Shown: positions 1-7,916 of the stretch, piece after piece
Position numbering within the stretch: position 1 is the stretch's first letter
Layout of the letters: every line of letters starts with the position of its first letter
From: CAVVNN01 sp963838035
GTDB lineage: Bacteria > Actinomycetota > Thermoleophilia > Solirubrobacterales > 70-9
Reading direction: 5' to 3'
Assembly: GCA_963838035.1 (NCBI GenBank)
Contig: CAWIPM010000002.1
Span: 677,249 to 741,248 of the forward strand
Length of the DNA: 64,000 bases
Notes under the pieces: generated by a model
Told to the model about the DNA's origin: nothing
Databases searched by the model: none
What the model saw: only the letters and a program-made list of their open reading frames with translations
Translations under genes and position numbers: made by a program

Positions 1-501
1 GGCGCGCAGGTCCTCACCGAGCTGCAACGCCCCGGCGACATCGGTCTGCGGCATCAACACCGCGAACTCGTCGCCGGAGAGACGCGCGGCTATGTCGGTT
101 GCTCGCACGCGCTCGCGCATCACCTCGGCGACCTGGCGCAGAAGGTTGTCGCCGACGTAGTGACCGTGCGCGTCGTTGACCCCCTTGAGGCCGTCGATAT
201 CGATGATCATCATCGCCCCCTGGCCGCCATAGCGGGCGGCGAAGGAGACGTACTGGTCCAGCTCGGCGCGAAAGCGGCGGCGGACCAGCAGCCCGGTCAG
301 CGAGTCATGGTCAGCCAGGTAGCGAAGCTGGGCTTCGGTGCGCTCGGCGCGATCCAGCGCTCCGCGAACGATCTTTCGGTCCTCCGTAGGAAGCCGCTTC
401 AGCACGGCCACTATCTCTGGCTCGCTCTGTCCCGGAAGTCGCTCGCTCGCCACTAAGAGAAGGTAGACCCTCGGCACCCCCGGGAGGTGCTCCAACGGCA
501 C
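1..501 (-). CDS. GGDEF-domain diguanylate cyclase, 3' part cut by window edge
   Basis: Reading the minus strand from a GTG at 501 gives an uninterrupted frame that runs off the left edge. It starts VPLEHLPGVPRVYLLLVASE, has an HDSLTGL motif that opens GGDEF domains, then MMIIDIDGLKGVND (metal-binding Asp and substrate loop) and RLSGDEFAVLMPQTD, which is the signature loop in the SGDEF variant. GGDEF proteins make the second messenger c-di-GMP from two GTP; SGDEF is usually compatible with activity. The N-terminal ~55 residues before the domain are short and lack a visible sensor or membrane segment, so the protein looks cytoplasmic. It is divergent from the thioredoxin-domain gene at 584. The start codon is my choice; an internal GTG near 477 is possible. 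The catalytic C-terminal end lies outside the window. Confidence 0.8.
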   Translation of the reverse strand, partial: MPLEHLPGVPRVYLLLVASERLPGQSEPEIVAVLKRLPTEDRKIVRGALDRAERTEAQLRYLADHDSLTGLLVRRRFRAELDQYVSFAARYGGQGAMMIIDIDGLKGVNDAHGHYVGDNLLRQVAEVMRERVRATDIAARLSGDEFAVLMPQTDVAGALQLGEDLRA

Positions 502-583
502 CAACGGAGTGGTTGTGCCCAAGTTTCGGGGACGGCGAGCGGCCAATAGTGAGCCTCCACTCGGCCGAAGTAGGCTGGGTCCG

Positions 584-2551
584 ATGCCCAACCGCCTGGC
601 ACAGGAGACCAGCCCCTACCTGCTCCAGCACCGCGACAACCCGGTCGATTGGTACCCCTGGGGATCGGAGGCGCTGACCCGAGCAGGCGAGGAGGACCGC
701 CCGATCCTGCTCTCGGTCGGCTACTCGGCCTGCCACTGGTGCCACGTGATGGAGCGCGAGTCCTTCGAGGACTCCGAAACCGCCGCCTACATGAACGAGC
801 ACTTCGTCTGCGTCAAGGTCGACCGCGAGGAGCGCCCCGACCTCGACGCCATCTACATGGAGGCGGTGCAGGCGATCAGCGGCCACGGCGGTTGGCCGAT
901 GACCGTCTTCCTCGACCCCGACGGGGTGCCCTTCTATGGCGGCACCTACTTCCCGCCCGAGGAGGGGCGCGGGATGCCCAGCTTTCGCATGGTGATGGAG
1001 GCGGTCGTCGACGCCTTCGCGACGAAACGCGACGAGCTCGGGGAGCGAGCGCCGCAGATGCGGGAGCGGCTGCAGGCGATCGGCACGGTCGAGCCCGACC
1101 CCGACTCGCCCGACGACCGCCTGCTCGAGCAGGCGGTCGAGGGCCTGCTGGCCGCCGCCGACCCCCGGCGCGGCGGCTTCGGCGGCGCGCCGAAGTTCCC
1201 GCCCGCCTCGGCGCTGGAGCTGCTGCTCGCCCGCAGCGCCACCGAGCCGGTCGAGAGGACGCTCGACGCGATGCTCGCCGGCGGCATCTATGACCAGCTC
1301 GGAGGCGGCTTCTCGCGCTACTCGGTCGACGCCGCCTGGCTCGTCCCCCACTTCGAGAAGATGCTCTACGACAACGCCCTGCTCGCCGGCGCCTATCTGC
1401 ACGGCTGGCAGGCGCTCGGCCACGAGCGCTACCGGCGAGCATGCGAGGAGACGCTCGACTGGATGCTGCGGGAGATGCGGGGGCCCGAGGGCGGCTTCCA
1501 CTCGGCGCTCGATGCCGACTCCGAGGGAGAGGAGGGGCGCTTCTACGTCTGGACGCAGGCGGAGATGCGCGAAGTCCTGGGCTCCGCGGCGGACCTGATC
1601 CTCGACTTCTATGGCGTCACCGAGCAAGGCAACTTCGAGGGCCGCAACGTCCTGTCCATCCCTGAGGGGGTCAACGCGCCGCAGCCGGAGGGTCTCGCCG
1701 AGGCGCGCGAAGCGCTGCTCGAGGCCCGCGCCCGGCGGGCCCGTCCCGGCCTCGACGACAAGCGCCTCGCCTCCTGGAACGCGCTGGCGATCTCCGCGCT
1801 GGCCGAAGCCGGCGCCGTGCTTGGACGCGACGACTACCTCGTTGCGGCCCGCAGCTGCGCCGAGTTCGTCCTCACCTCGATGCGCGACCCCGACGGCCGC
1901 CTGCTGCGCACATACAGGGACGGCGGGGCCCGCCTCAACGCCTACCTCGAGGACCACGCCTTCGGGCTCGAGGCCCTGCTCACCCTCTACGAATCGACCT
2001 TCGAGCAACGCTGGTTCGTGGCGGCCCAAACCCTCGCCGACACCATGATCGAGCGCTTCGGCGACCCCCGACGAGGCGGCTTCTTCTCCACCTCCGACGA
2101 CCACGAAGAGCTGATCGCGCGCCGCAAGGAGATCGGGGACCACCCGATCCCCTCCGGCAACTCCTCGGCAGCCTTCGGCCTGCTCCGCCTATCGGCCCTG
2201 ACGGGCGACCGCGCCTATGCGCAGCAGGCCGAATCGGTGTTCCGCCTCTTCGCCAAGCCCGCGGCTCAACATCCCGAGTCCTTCGCCCACCTGCTCAGGG
2301 CCCTCGACTTCCACCTCTCTCCGACCAAGGAGGTGGCGCTGATCGGCGATGACCCGGCCCCGCTCGCCAAAGTCGTCCGTTCTGCATACCGGCCCCATCT
2401 GGCCCTGGCAGGAGGCCCCGAGAACACGGCCACTCCGGCCCTCCTCGAGGGACGGCTCACCGTCGACGGCCAACCCACGGCCTACGTCTGCGAGCACTTC
2501 GCCTGCCGGGCTCCGGTCACCGACCCCCGGGCCCTCAGCGCGCTGCTCTAG
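584..2551 (+). CDS. Thioredoxin-domain protein of the YyaL/SSP411 (DUF255) family
   Basis: 655-residue protein beginning MPNRLAQETSPYLLQH, the canonical opening of the DUF255/YyaL family (mammalian homologue SPATA20). The N-terminal thioredoxin-like domain carries SACHWCHVMERESFED, with the CHWC pair at the redox position, followed by NEHFVCVKVDREERPD and GGWPMTVFLDPDG. The remaining ~450 residues look like the (alpha/alpha)6 glycosidase-like barrel of the family, with PKFPPAS, PHFEKMLYDNA and EDHAFGLEALL. Length matches the family (650-700). The reaction is unknown. The frame is open further upstream, but the ATG at 584 is preceded by TAGGCT at 571-576 with 7 nt between, a leaderless arrangement. 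Its TAG stop is shared tail-to-tail with glnA in a CTAG at 2548-2551. Confidence 0.93.
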   Translation: MPNRLAQETSPYLLQHRDNPVDWYPWGSEALTRAGEEDRPILLSVGYSACHWCHVMERESFEDSETAAYMNEHFVCVKVDREERPDLDAIYMEAVQAISGHGGWPMTVFLDPDGVPFYGGTYFPPEEGRGMPSFRMVMEAVVDAFATKRDELGERAPQMRERLQAIGTVEPDPDSPDDRLLEQAVEGLLAAADPRRGGFGGAPKFPPASALELLLARSATEPVERTLDAMLAGGIYDQLGGGFSRYSVDAAWLVPHFEKMLYDNALLAGAYLHGWQALGHERYRRACEETLDWMLREMRGPEGGFHSALDADSEGEEGRFYVWTQAEMREVLGSAADLILDFYGVTEQGNFEGRNVLSIPEGVNAPQPEGLAEAREALLEARARRARPGLDDKRLASWNALAISALAEAGAVLGRDDYLVAARSCAEFVLTSMRDPDGRLLRTYRDGGARLNAYLEDHAFGLEALLTLYESTFEQRWFVAAQTLADTMIERFGDPRRGGFFSTSDDHEELIARRKEIGDHPIPSGNSSAAFGLLRLSALTGDRAYAQQAESVFRLFAKPAAQHPESFAHLLRALDFHLSPTKEVALIGDDPAPLAKVVRSAYRPHLALAGGPENTATPALLEGRLTVDGQPTAYVCEHFACRAPVTDPRALSALL

Positions 2552-3900
2552 AGAATCGGCAGGAAGTTCTCGATCTCATACGGCGTGACCTGGACCCGGT
2601 AGTCGTCCCATTCCTGCCGCTTGATCTCGACGAAGCGCCGGAAGGTGTGCTCGCCCAGCGTCCGCAGCACAAGCTCGGACTCGGCGGCGACCTCGATCGC
2701 CTCGCCCAGCGTCGCCGGCAGCTGCTCGATCCCCTGATGAGCGAGCTCCTCCTGGGAGAGGTGGTACAGGTTCTGCTCCATCGGCTCGGGCAGCTCGTAG
2801 CCCTTCTCGACGCCCTCCAGCCCCGCCTGCAGCATGCCGGCGAAGCAGAGGTAGGGGTTGCAGGCCGGGTCTGGGCAGCGCAGCTCCGCGCGGGTCGCCC
2901 CCTCCTTGCCCGGGTGGTAGAGGGGCACCCGGATCAGCGCCGAGCGGTTGCGGCGCGACCAGGCCAGGTAGACCGGCGCCTCGTAGCCGGGCACCAGCCG
3001 CTTGTATGAGTTCGCCCACTGGGCGAACAGCGGCGAGATCTCGCGCGCGTGCTTGAGCTGGCCGGCGATGAACGACTTGGCGACCGGAGAGAGGAAGTAC
3101 TGGTCGTCGGGGTCATAGAAGGCGTTGCGGCCGTCCTTGGCGAGCGACTGGTGGACGTGCATCCCGGACCCGTTCTCGCCGAACAGCGGCTTCGGCATGA
3201 AGGTCGCGTGCCAGCCGTATTTCATCGCGTACTCCTTGACCACGATGCGGTACGTCATGCAGTCGTCGGCCATCGCCAGGGCGTTCTTGTAGCGCATGTC
3301 GACCTCGTGCTGGGAAGGGCCGACCTCGTGATGGGTGTACTCGACGTGGATCCCCATCTTCTCCAGCGCCAGCACCGTCTCGCGGCGCAGGTCGGAGCCG
3401 GCGTCGAGCGTGGTCAGGTCGAAGTAGCCGCCCTCGTCGAGCACCTCGGGCACGCCGTTCGGCGGTTTGGCGGAGCGGAAGTAGAAGTACTCGAGCTCGG
3501 GGCCGATGTTGTAGGCATCGAAGCCCAGCTCCTCGGCCCGCTTCAGCGCCCGCTGCAGGATCCAGCGGGGATCGCCCTCGTAGGCGCCGCCGCCGGGCAC
3601 GCGGATGTCGCAGAACATGCGGGCAACGGCGTTCTCCTCCTCGGGGCGCCAGGGGATCAGCGCAAAGGTCGAGGGGTCGGGCATCGCGATCATGTCCGAC
3701 TCCTCGATCGGGTTGAAGCCGGTGATCGAGGAGCCGTCGAAGCCCATGCCGCCGTCGAAGGCGTCCTCGAGCTCGGCGGCATTGATCGAGAAGCTCTTCA
3801 GCTGGCCCAGCACGTCGGTGAACCAGAGGCGGACGAAGCGCACGTCGCTTTCCTTGACGATCTGGGCGACGTCTGCGGCATTCTTGGGTTGCTCTGCCAT
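2548..3900 (-). CDS. glnA: Type I glutamine synthetase
   Basis: 450-residue GS-I enzyme that condenses glutamate and ammonia with ATP. Seen motifs: FDGSSITGF near the N-terminus (beta-grasp and start of catalytic domain), MPKPLFGENGSGMHVHQSL (glutamate/metal site), NSYKRLVPGYEAPVYLAWS and the C-terminal NLYHLSQEE, which places a Tyr at the position adenylylated in GSI-beta enzymes. The length is that of short GSI forms (about 440-450) rather than the ~470 residues of classical adenylylated GlnA, so regulation by adenylylation is not certain. The start MAEQPKNAADV is fixed by AAGGAGG seven bases upstream; the open frame continues farther but has no RBS. It is a monocistronic gene converging on the YyaL-like gene with overlapping stops. 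Confidence 0.95.
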   Translation of the reverse strand: MAEQPKNAADVAQIVKESDVRFVRLWFTDVLGQLKSFSINAAELEDAFDGGMGFDGSSITGFNPIEESDMIAMPDPSTFALIPWRPEEENAVARMFCDIRVPGGGAYEGDPRWILQRALKRAEELGFDAYNIGPELEYFYFRSAKPPNGVPEVLDEGGYFDLTTLDAGSDLRRETVLALEKMGIHVEYTHHEVGPSQHEVDMRYKNALAMADDCMTYRIVVKEYAMKYGWHATFMPKPLFGENGSGMHVHQSLAKDGRNAFYDPDDQYFLSPVAKSFIAGQLKHAREISPLFAQWANSYKRLVPGYEAPVYLAWSRRNRSALIRVPLYHPGKEGATRAELRCPDPACNPYLCFAGMLQAGLEGVEKGYELPEPMEQNLYHLSQEELAHQGIEQLPATLGEAIEVAAESELVLRTLGEHTFRRFVEIKRQEWDDYRVQVTPYEIENFLPIL

Positions 3901-4005
3901 TCCAGCCTCCTTGGCTTGTCCGCGAGAAGGCCGCAACCATAGGCGAACTGAACCTGCGGTGTGCCAGCCGTCGTATCCCCGGCAGAGGAGGGGCCGAGCA
4001 GCGAC

Positions 4006-4052
4006 TTGCAAGGCTTCTGAAAAGCAGGTATAACTTACTCCTCGTAAGTTAT
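4006..4052 (+). promoter_or_regulatory. Strong sigma-70 type promoter with overlapping 23-bp palindromic operator
   Basis: TTGCAA (4006-4011), a 17-bp spacer and TATAAC (4029-4034) form an almost consensus promoter pointing at the AhpD-like gene. A perfect inverted repeat, ATAACTTAC (4030-4038), 5-bp spacer, GTAAGTTAT (4044-4052), overlaps the -10 box and the expected start site. A repressor bound there would block transcription. The half-site size and spacing resemble TetR- or MarR-type operators; no regulator gene is adjacent, so the binding protein is unknown. The region is AT-rich compared with its surroundings. Confidence 0.75.
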
Positions 4053-4110
4053 CGGCTCAAAGTAAAGTAAAGGCCATTTAAAGGCTCTGTAAAGCCAAAT
4101 CAGAGCGGAA

Positions 4111-4689
4111 GTGGGAAGCAACGTGACAGTAAAAACAGATGTCAGCAGGTTCCAGATCCACGACGAGCTGACGGCCCCGGACGAGAGCGCCCCCCTGCTC
4201 AAGAGCGTCCAGGCGGCCGGCGGCGCCGTCACCAAGTTCGTCGGCGTCCTCGCCGGGGCGCCGGCGGTCCTCCGCGCCTACACGCGTATGCGCTCTGAGC
4301 TGCGCGGCGGCGTCCTCCCGCAGGCGACCCGTGAGCGGATCGCCCTGGCGGTCGCCGAGCATCGCGAGGACAGCTACAGCATCGCCCAGCACGCGAAGTC
4401 GGCCCGTCGCGCCGGCCTCGGGCTCGACGAGGTGTCCCGCGCCCGCAGCTTCGGCTCAGCCGACCCCAAGGAGGCGGCCCTGCTCGCCTACCTGAGGGAG
4501 GCGCTCGACGCCGACGGGTCCCCTCCGCTCCACCTCCACGAGGAGGCGCGGGAGATCGGCTGGACCGACGAGGAGATCCTCGAGGCGGTCGGCCACCTGG
4601 CGCTCAACGAGTTCCAGAGCCTGATCGCGAGCGCGGCGGCACTCCCCAAGGACCAGGCCACACCGCGGGTCCTGCCCTCAGCGGCGTAG
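4111..4689 (+). CDS. AhpD/carboxymuconolactone decarboxylase-like protein lacking the redox cysteines
   Basis: 192-residue all-helical protein of the AhpD-like fold: RMRSELRGGVLPQATRERIA followed by LAVAEHREDSYSIAQHAKSA and then EVSRARSFGSADPKEAALLAYLREAL, WTDEEILEAVGHLALNEF. The layout is that of the CMD family, in which AhpD members have a CxxC plus downstream His. Here the CxxC position reads DSYS, so both cysteines are replaced while the Glu and His around them remain. A peroxide-linked disulfide chemistry is therefore unlikely, and the true substrate is unknown. The gene stands alone behind the promoter/operator at 4006-4052. The start is either GTG 4111 or GTG 4123; the latter has GGGAAG just upstream. 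Confidence 0.8.
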   Translation: MGSNVTVKTDVSRFQIHDELTAPDESAPLLKSVQAAGGAVTKFVGVLAGAPAVLRAYTRMRSELRGGVLPQATRERIALAVAEHREDSYSIAQHAKSARRAGLGLDEVSRARSFGSADPKEAALLAYLREALDADGSPPLHLHEEAREIGWTDEEILEAVGHLALNEFQSLIASAAALPKDQATPRVLPSAA

Positions 4690-4711
4690 GGGCGCGGGCC
4701 CTCTCACGGGG

Positions 4712-5443
4712 TCAACCCTCGGTCAGCGTCGCGGTATAGAGCAGGCGCGCCGTGGAGTAGCGACAGCCATAGACGGCGCGCTTGCCGATTTTGGTCTGGG
4801 GCTGGCCCTGGCGGACATCGGTCGTGTTGGTGCACTTGCCGGGCGCGCGGCTGGCGCGCCAGATGTTGCTGGAGGAGAGGTTCTGGGAGAAGGCGGGGGC
4901 CCAGGTCGGAACTGTGAGGGCGACGATGTCGCCCTTTTCGACCTTCAGAGAGGCGCCGAACTTGACGGTCTGGCCCAGATAGGGGCTGAGCACGCGGATC
5001 GATCCCTGGCTGCGCAGGCTGTAGCGCGGCGGGTTGGTTCCGGGGGTGCGCCGCAGGATCGACAGTCTCGCCTCGGGCGGGGTGCCGAAGAAGCCGTTGA
5101 AGAAGGAGCGCTGCTTGTTGGTCGGCTGGGCGAGGGTCAGGGTCCAAGCCGTGATCTTGCCGCTTTTAGGGACGCTGAACGGCAGCCTGGTCTGGCCGTT
5201 GTTGAGCTGGAAGCCGGTGACGCTGCCAACCGCCTGGCAGGGAAGCCCGGGACAGGAGGGGTCCGGCGTGGTCGCGGTCTGCCCGAGGACGACCGTGGTG
5301 CGCGCCGTCGTCGTCGCACCGGCGCTTGCCACAATGGCGACGAGGGCCGCTAGACAGCCGGCCGCCAGCGTCGCCACCGCCAGCCGACCGCGCCTCCGGG
5401 CGGGATTGGCGGCGGGGTGCGCCTCGTGCGAAGACCTCGACAT
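4712..5443 (-). CDS. Secreted protein of unknown function
   Basis: 243 residues, start fixed by AGGAGAGGAG upstream of ATG 5443. Residues 1-45 are a basic n-region followed by a hydrophobic stretch (AVATLAAGCLAALVAIVASA), a signal peptide or a single N-terminal anchor. The mature part opens with a Cys-rich DPSCPGLPCQAVGSVTGFQ and then a beta-rich sequence (LPFSVPKSGKITAWTLTLAQ, SIRVLSPYLGQTVKF, KVEKGDIVALTVPTWAP) with two more Cys near the end. I do not recognise a catalytic motif; the sequence looks like an extracellular beta-sandwich. It lies just downstream of the RlpA-like gene on the same strand (77-bp gap), so the two may be co-transcribed. Confidence 0.75.
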   Translation of the reverse strand: MSRSSHEAHPAANPARRRGRLAVATLAAGCLAALVAIVASAGATTTARTTVVLGQTATTPDPSCPGLPCQAVGSVTGFQLNNGQTRLPFSVPKSGKITAWTLTLAQPTNKQRSFFNGFFGTPPEARLSILRRTPGTNPPRYSLRSQGSIRVLSPYLGQTVKFGASLKVEKGDIVALTVPTWAPAFSQNLSSSNIWRASRAPGKCTNTTDVRQGQPQTKIGKRAVYGCRYSTARLLYTATLTEG

Positions 5444-5520
5444 ACCCTTGCTCCTCTCCTAGATATCCAGCCTGAGCAGGGCAGATTAGCCGCAATCGCG
5501 GCAGAAGCCGCGTCGTCTGC

Positions 5521-6027
5521 TCAGTGGGTGCTGCGCGCGTAGTTGAGCGCAACTGCGTAGTGAACCCGGCCCGAGCCGTTGAACCCGAGCGCCAGGCGGG
5601 CGCCGTTGGTGAGGTCCCAGGCGTTGCCCGTGGTGTAGGGCCCGCGGTCGATGACCTCGGTGACCAGGTAGTGGCCGTGGTAGGAGAATTTGACCGTCGC
5701 TCCGCAGGGCAGGCTCCGATGGGCGACGCCGATCGTGCTCGGGCGGAGGATCTGTCCACATGCCGTCTGGTGGCCGTAGAACCCGGGGCCATACCAGGTT
5801 GCGCCGGCACTCCGCATCGGGCTGAACGCGAACCCCTGCCCGGCGCCTCCGTAGGCGACGCTGGAGGCTCCTCCGGGAGAGGCCTGGGCCGACGTCGCGC
5901 CGGCGGCGAGGAGGGCGACCGCGATCAGCAGCGCTGCCCAGCGTGCGCTTCCGTGCCGGCGCCCGCCGGCCCCGTGCTCGATTCGGATGTTGTCTTGCCG
6001 CCCACGGCGGCGCTCGCCTGTCTGCAT
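5521..6027 (-). CDS. RlpA-like double-psi beta-barrel cell-wall protein
   Basis: About 168 residues. A basic N-terminus and one hydrophobic segment (AALLIAVALLAAGATSAQAS) give a signal peptide. The mature domain has the RlpA/expansin-type DPBB signature: ATWYGPGFYGHQTACGQIL, then TIGVAHRSLPCGATVKFSY, TEVIDRGPY and WDLTNGARLALGF, which contains the conserved Asp of the barrel. RlpA proteins act on glycan strands of peptidoglycan. Two ATGs are possible; I prefer 6027 because GGAAAGAG lies directly before it, whereas the ATG at 6039 has no RBS. The 5' leader is a ydaO-type riboswitch, which fits the recurrent control of actinobacterial wall-remodelling genes by c-di-AMP. Confidence 0.85.
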   Translation of the reverse strand: MQTGERRRGRQDNIRIEHGAGGRRHGSARWAALLIAVALLAAGATSAQASPGGASSVAYGGAGQGFAFSPMRSAGATWYGPGFYGHQTACGQILRPSTIGVAHRSLPCGATVKFSYHGHYLVTEVIDRGPYTTGNAWDLTNGARLALGFNGSGRVHYAVALNYARSTH

Positions 6028-6042
6028 ATCTCTTTCCATGCG

Positions 6043-6178
6043 CTTGCGGGGTTAGCTGACGGGCTCGCGCTGAAAGAGCTGCGCTACGCGGCAGATGCCG
6101 GCGATTCGCCCCAACCAATGGGTCCCCCGCTCTCCGCGGTATGTAGGCGGAGATTCAGCGGAAGTTGGCGGCAGGTTA
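6043..6178 (-). promoter_or_regulatory. ydaO/yuaA (cyclic di-AMP) riboswitch
   Basis: On the minus strand the leader of the RlpA-like gene contains the hallmark strings of the ydaO class: GCTGAATCTCCGCC, then GGGGGACCCATTGG with TTGGGGCGAATC directly after, and near the 3' end GAGCCCGTCAGCTAACC just before the gene. The order, spacing and position fit the class; c-di-AMP usually turns such genes off. Exact ends are approximate. Confidence 0.85.
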
Positions 6179-6288
6179 GCAAAGACTAAGACAGAATTAT
6201 GTGAACAGGTTGTAGCCCGCTTCTGCATGCCGATGCATCGACCCCGGCGCCGGGTCCGTCCAGCCCTGCATGGGAGCGCCCGGGCATA

Positions 6289-6314
6289 GGAGAGGCCCCT
6301 TTCGGGGCCTCTCC
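6289..6314 (-). terminator. Intrinsic-type hairpin after rnpB
   Basis: Perfect 11-bp stem GGAGAGGCCCC / GGGGCCTCTCC (6289-6299 and 6304-6314) with a 4-nt loop lies 3 nt beyond the 3' end of the RNase P RNA. It lacks a clear U-tract on either strand, as is common in actinobacteria. Confidence 0.7.
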
Positions 6315-6317
6315 CTT

Positions 6318-6685
6318 AGCGGGCCTGTAAGCCGGATCCTGTCTCGAGCGGCCATCTGTCTCTCCGTGGCCGGAGCCTCGGAGGGGCCGTCAGCTGACGG
6401 CCCTGCGGCCTACCTGGACCTCGCCGGGCAGGGTCGACGGTCCTGCTTGGCCTTGCACCGGGCGGGGTTTGCCTGGCCGTCGCGTCACCGCGACGCCGGT
6501 GCGCTCTTACCGCACCATTTCACCTTTGCCTGTACGCGACTCACGTGTGGCCGCGCCATCGGCCGTGTGTTTCTGTGGCACTGTCCCGCGGGTTTCCCCG
6601 GGTGGGCGTTACCCACCGCCTCGCCCTCTGGTGTCCGGACTTTCCTCGAGGGGTTTTCTCTCCCCCCGCGGTCGCTCGGCCCGCT
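6318..6685 (-). ncRNA. rnpB: RNase P RNA, type A
   Basis: The minus strand reads AGCGGGCCGAGCGACCGCGG at the 5' end and GGATCCGGCTTACAGGCCCG at the 3' end; the terminal AGCGGGCC/GGCCCGCT strands form P1. Universally conserved pieces are present in order: GAGGAAAGTCCGGAC, GGGTAACGCCCACC, GACAGTGCCACAGAAA, GGTGAAATGGTGCGGTAAGA and the 3' CR-V strand ending in GGCTTACA. About 368 nt, normal for the family. It is the catalytic RNA that matures the 5' ends of tRNAs. Its own promoter is at 6691-6719 and a hairpin terminator follows. Confidence 0.95.
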
Positions 6686-6690
6686 TCACG

Positions 6691-6719
6691 ATAGTAGCCC
6701 TTCGGAGACCCGCTGCAAA
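6691..6719 (-). promoter_or_regulatory. rnpB promoter
   Basis: On the minus strand TTTGCA (6714-6719), 17 bp, TACTAT (6691-6696). The predicted start, about 6-7 nt downstream, coincides with the 5' end of the RNase P RNA. Confidence 0.7.
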
Positions 6720-6727
6720 CCGGCGGT

Positions 6728-7339
6728 TCAGACCTTGCGGAAGACGCCTACGACCCTGCCGAGGACGCGGGCTTCGGTAGTCCGTATCGGCTTCATCGCC
6801 GAGTTCTCGGGCTGCAGGCGGACGTGATCGGACTCGCGGAAGAACCGCTTTACGGTCGCCTCTTCGCCGATCAAGGCGACGACGATCTCGCCGTCTGACG
6901 CGTCGTCTGCCGGGCGCACGACCACGTAGTCGCCCTCGAGGATGCCGGCGTCCTTCATGCTCTCGCCGCGCACCTGGAGGATGTAGTCGCCATCCTCTCC
7001 GCCGATCACGTCGGGAACTTCGAGGTACTCCTCGATGTTCTCCTCGGCCAGGATCGGCTCGCCGGCGGCGACCTGGCCCACCAGCGGCAGCCCACTTTCG
7101 GGCCGGATCGTCTTCTTCGCCTTGTCGAAGAGCAGCTCAATCGCACGCGGCTTCGAAGGGTCGCGCCGCAGCAGGCCGATCTTCTCCAGGTTCGACAGAT
7201 GCGCGTGGACGGTCGAGGAAGAGTGGAGCCCGACGGCTTTGCCGATCTCCCGCACGGTGGGCGGATAGCCGGTCTTCGCCGCGTAGCGGCCGATGAAGTC
7301 GAAAATCTCCTTCTGCCTCTTGGTCAGATCAAGGTCCAC
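6728..7339 (-). CDS. lexA: LexA repressor
   Basis: 203 residues. N-terminal winged helix (TKRQKEIFDFIGRYAAKTGY, PTVREIGKAVGLHSSSTVHA), then the S24 peptidase domain. The self-cleavage bond Ala92-Gly93 lies in VGQVAAGEPILAEE, the catalytic Ser127 in QVRGESMKDAGI and Lys164 in GEEATVKRFF, so all residues for RecA-stimulated autoproteolysis are present. It represses DNA-damage genes. A perfect LexA box lies 43 bp upstream of the start, so it controls itself. The gene is followed 42 bp later by rnpB, which has its own promoter. Confidence 0.97.
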   Translation of the reverse strand: MDLDLTKRQKEIFDFIGRYAAKTGYPPTVREIGKAVGLHSSSTVHAHLSNLEKIGLLRRDPSKPRAIELLFDKAKKTIRPESGLPLVGQVAAGEPILAEENIEEYLEVPDVIGGEDGDYILQVRGESMKDAGILEGDYVVVRPADDASDGEIVVALIGEEATVKRFFRESDHVRLQPENSAMKPIRTTEARVLGRVVGVFRKV

Positions 7340-7381
7340 TATCGGTCTCCCTCACCGTCCCGTGACGGGACGGAATTCGTT

Positions 7382-7395
7382 CGAACACATGTTCG
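7382..7395. promoter_or_regulatory. LexA (SOS) box
   Basis: CGAACACATGTTCG matches the Gram-positive SOS consensus CGAACRNRYGTTYG at every position and is palindromic. It sits upstream of lexA, consistent with autorepression. Confidence 0.92.
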
Positions 7396-7472
7396 CAGGC
7401 TACAGATTCGATCGGACACCTGCAACCCGCACCGCACCTCCCTCCCAAACATCTAGAATCGGCCGCCCTCGA

Positions 7473-7558
<86 letters not shown>

Positions 7559-7642
7559 CTTATAAATCCCTGCAAAACTGCATTTCTGGTAAGCGTTCAG
7601 CCCGGTAGGGGGACATAACCGCCGTCCGGCGAATCCTCAGGC

Positions 7643-7903
7643 GTGGAGCGCGCCGAGGCCGAAGCGGTCTATGACGCCGGCCGCAAGGCTTGCGTGGAGT
7701 TCTTGGTCGAGCTGACGGCGCGCTATGAGCGCCAGGCAACTCGTCTGGAGGCGCGGATCGAACGGCTCGAGGAGAAGCTGCGCGAGAACTCCCAGAACTC
7801 CTCGCGTCCACCGTCGGCCGACCCGCCGGGAATGCCTCAACCCCAGCGCGGACCGAGCACACGCAAGCAGCTTTGGGGGCTGGCGCAATGGTCGCGGTCG
7901 TAG
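7643..7903 (+). pseudogene. IS66-family transposase remnant (N-terminal part only)
   Basis: The 86-codon frame contains LEARIERLEEKLRENSQNSS followed by RPPSADPPGMPQ and GPSTRKQ, which is the leucine-zipper plus linker at the N-terminus of IS66 transposases just before their zinc-finger. After RKQ the sequence no longer matches and a stop follows, so the catalytic DDE part is absent. The fragment lies 85 bp downstream of the tRNA-Leu 3' end and ends 13 bp before the stop of the next, convergent gene. It is a scar of a former insertion near the tRNA. Confidence 0.75.
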
Positions 7904-7916
7904 CGTCGGGCGACCC

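Noticed and set aside
311..2143. A 610-codon open frame antisense to the YyaL-like gene
   Set aside because: Stop-free antisense frames are common in high-GC coding DNA. The sequence is Arg/Ala/Val-rich with no domain and the sense gene is clear.
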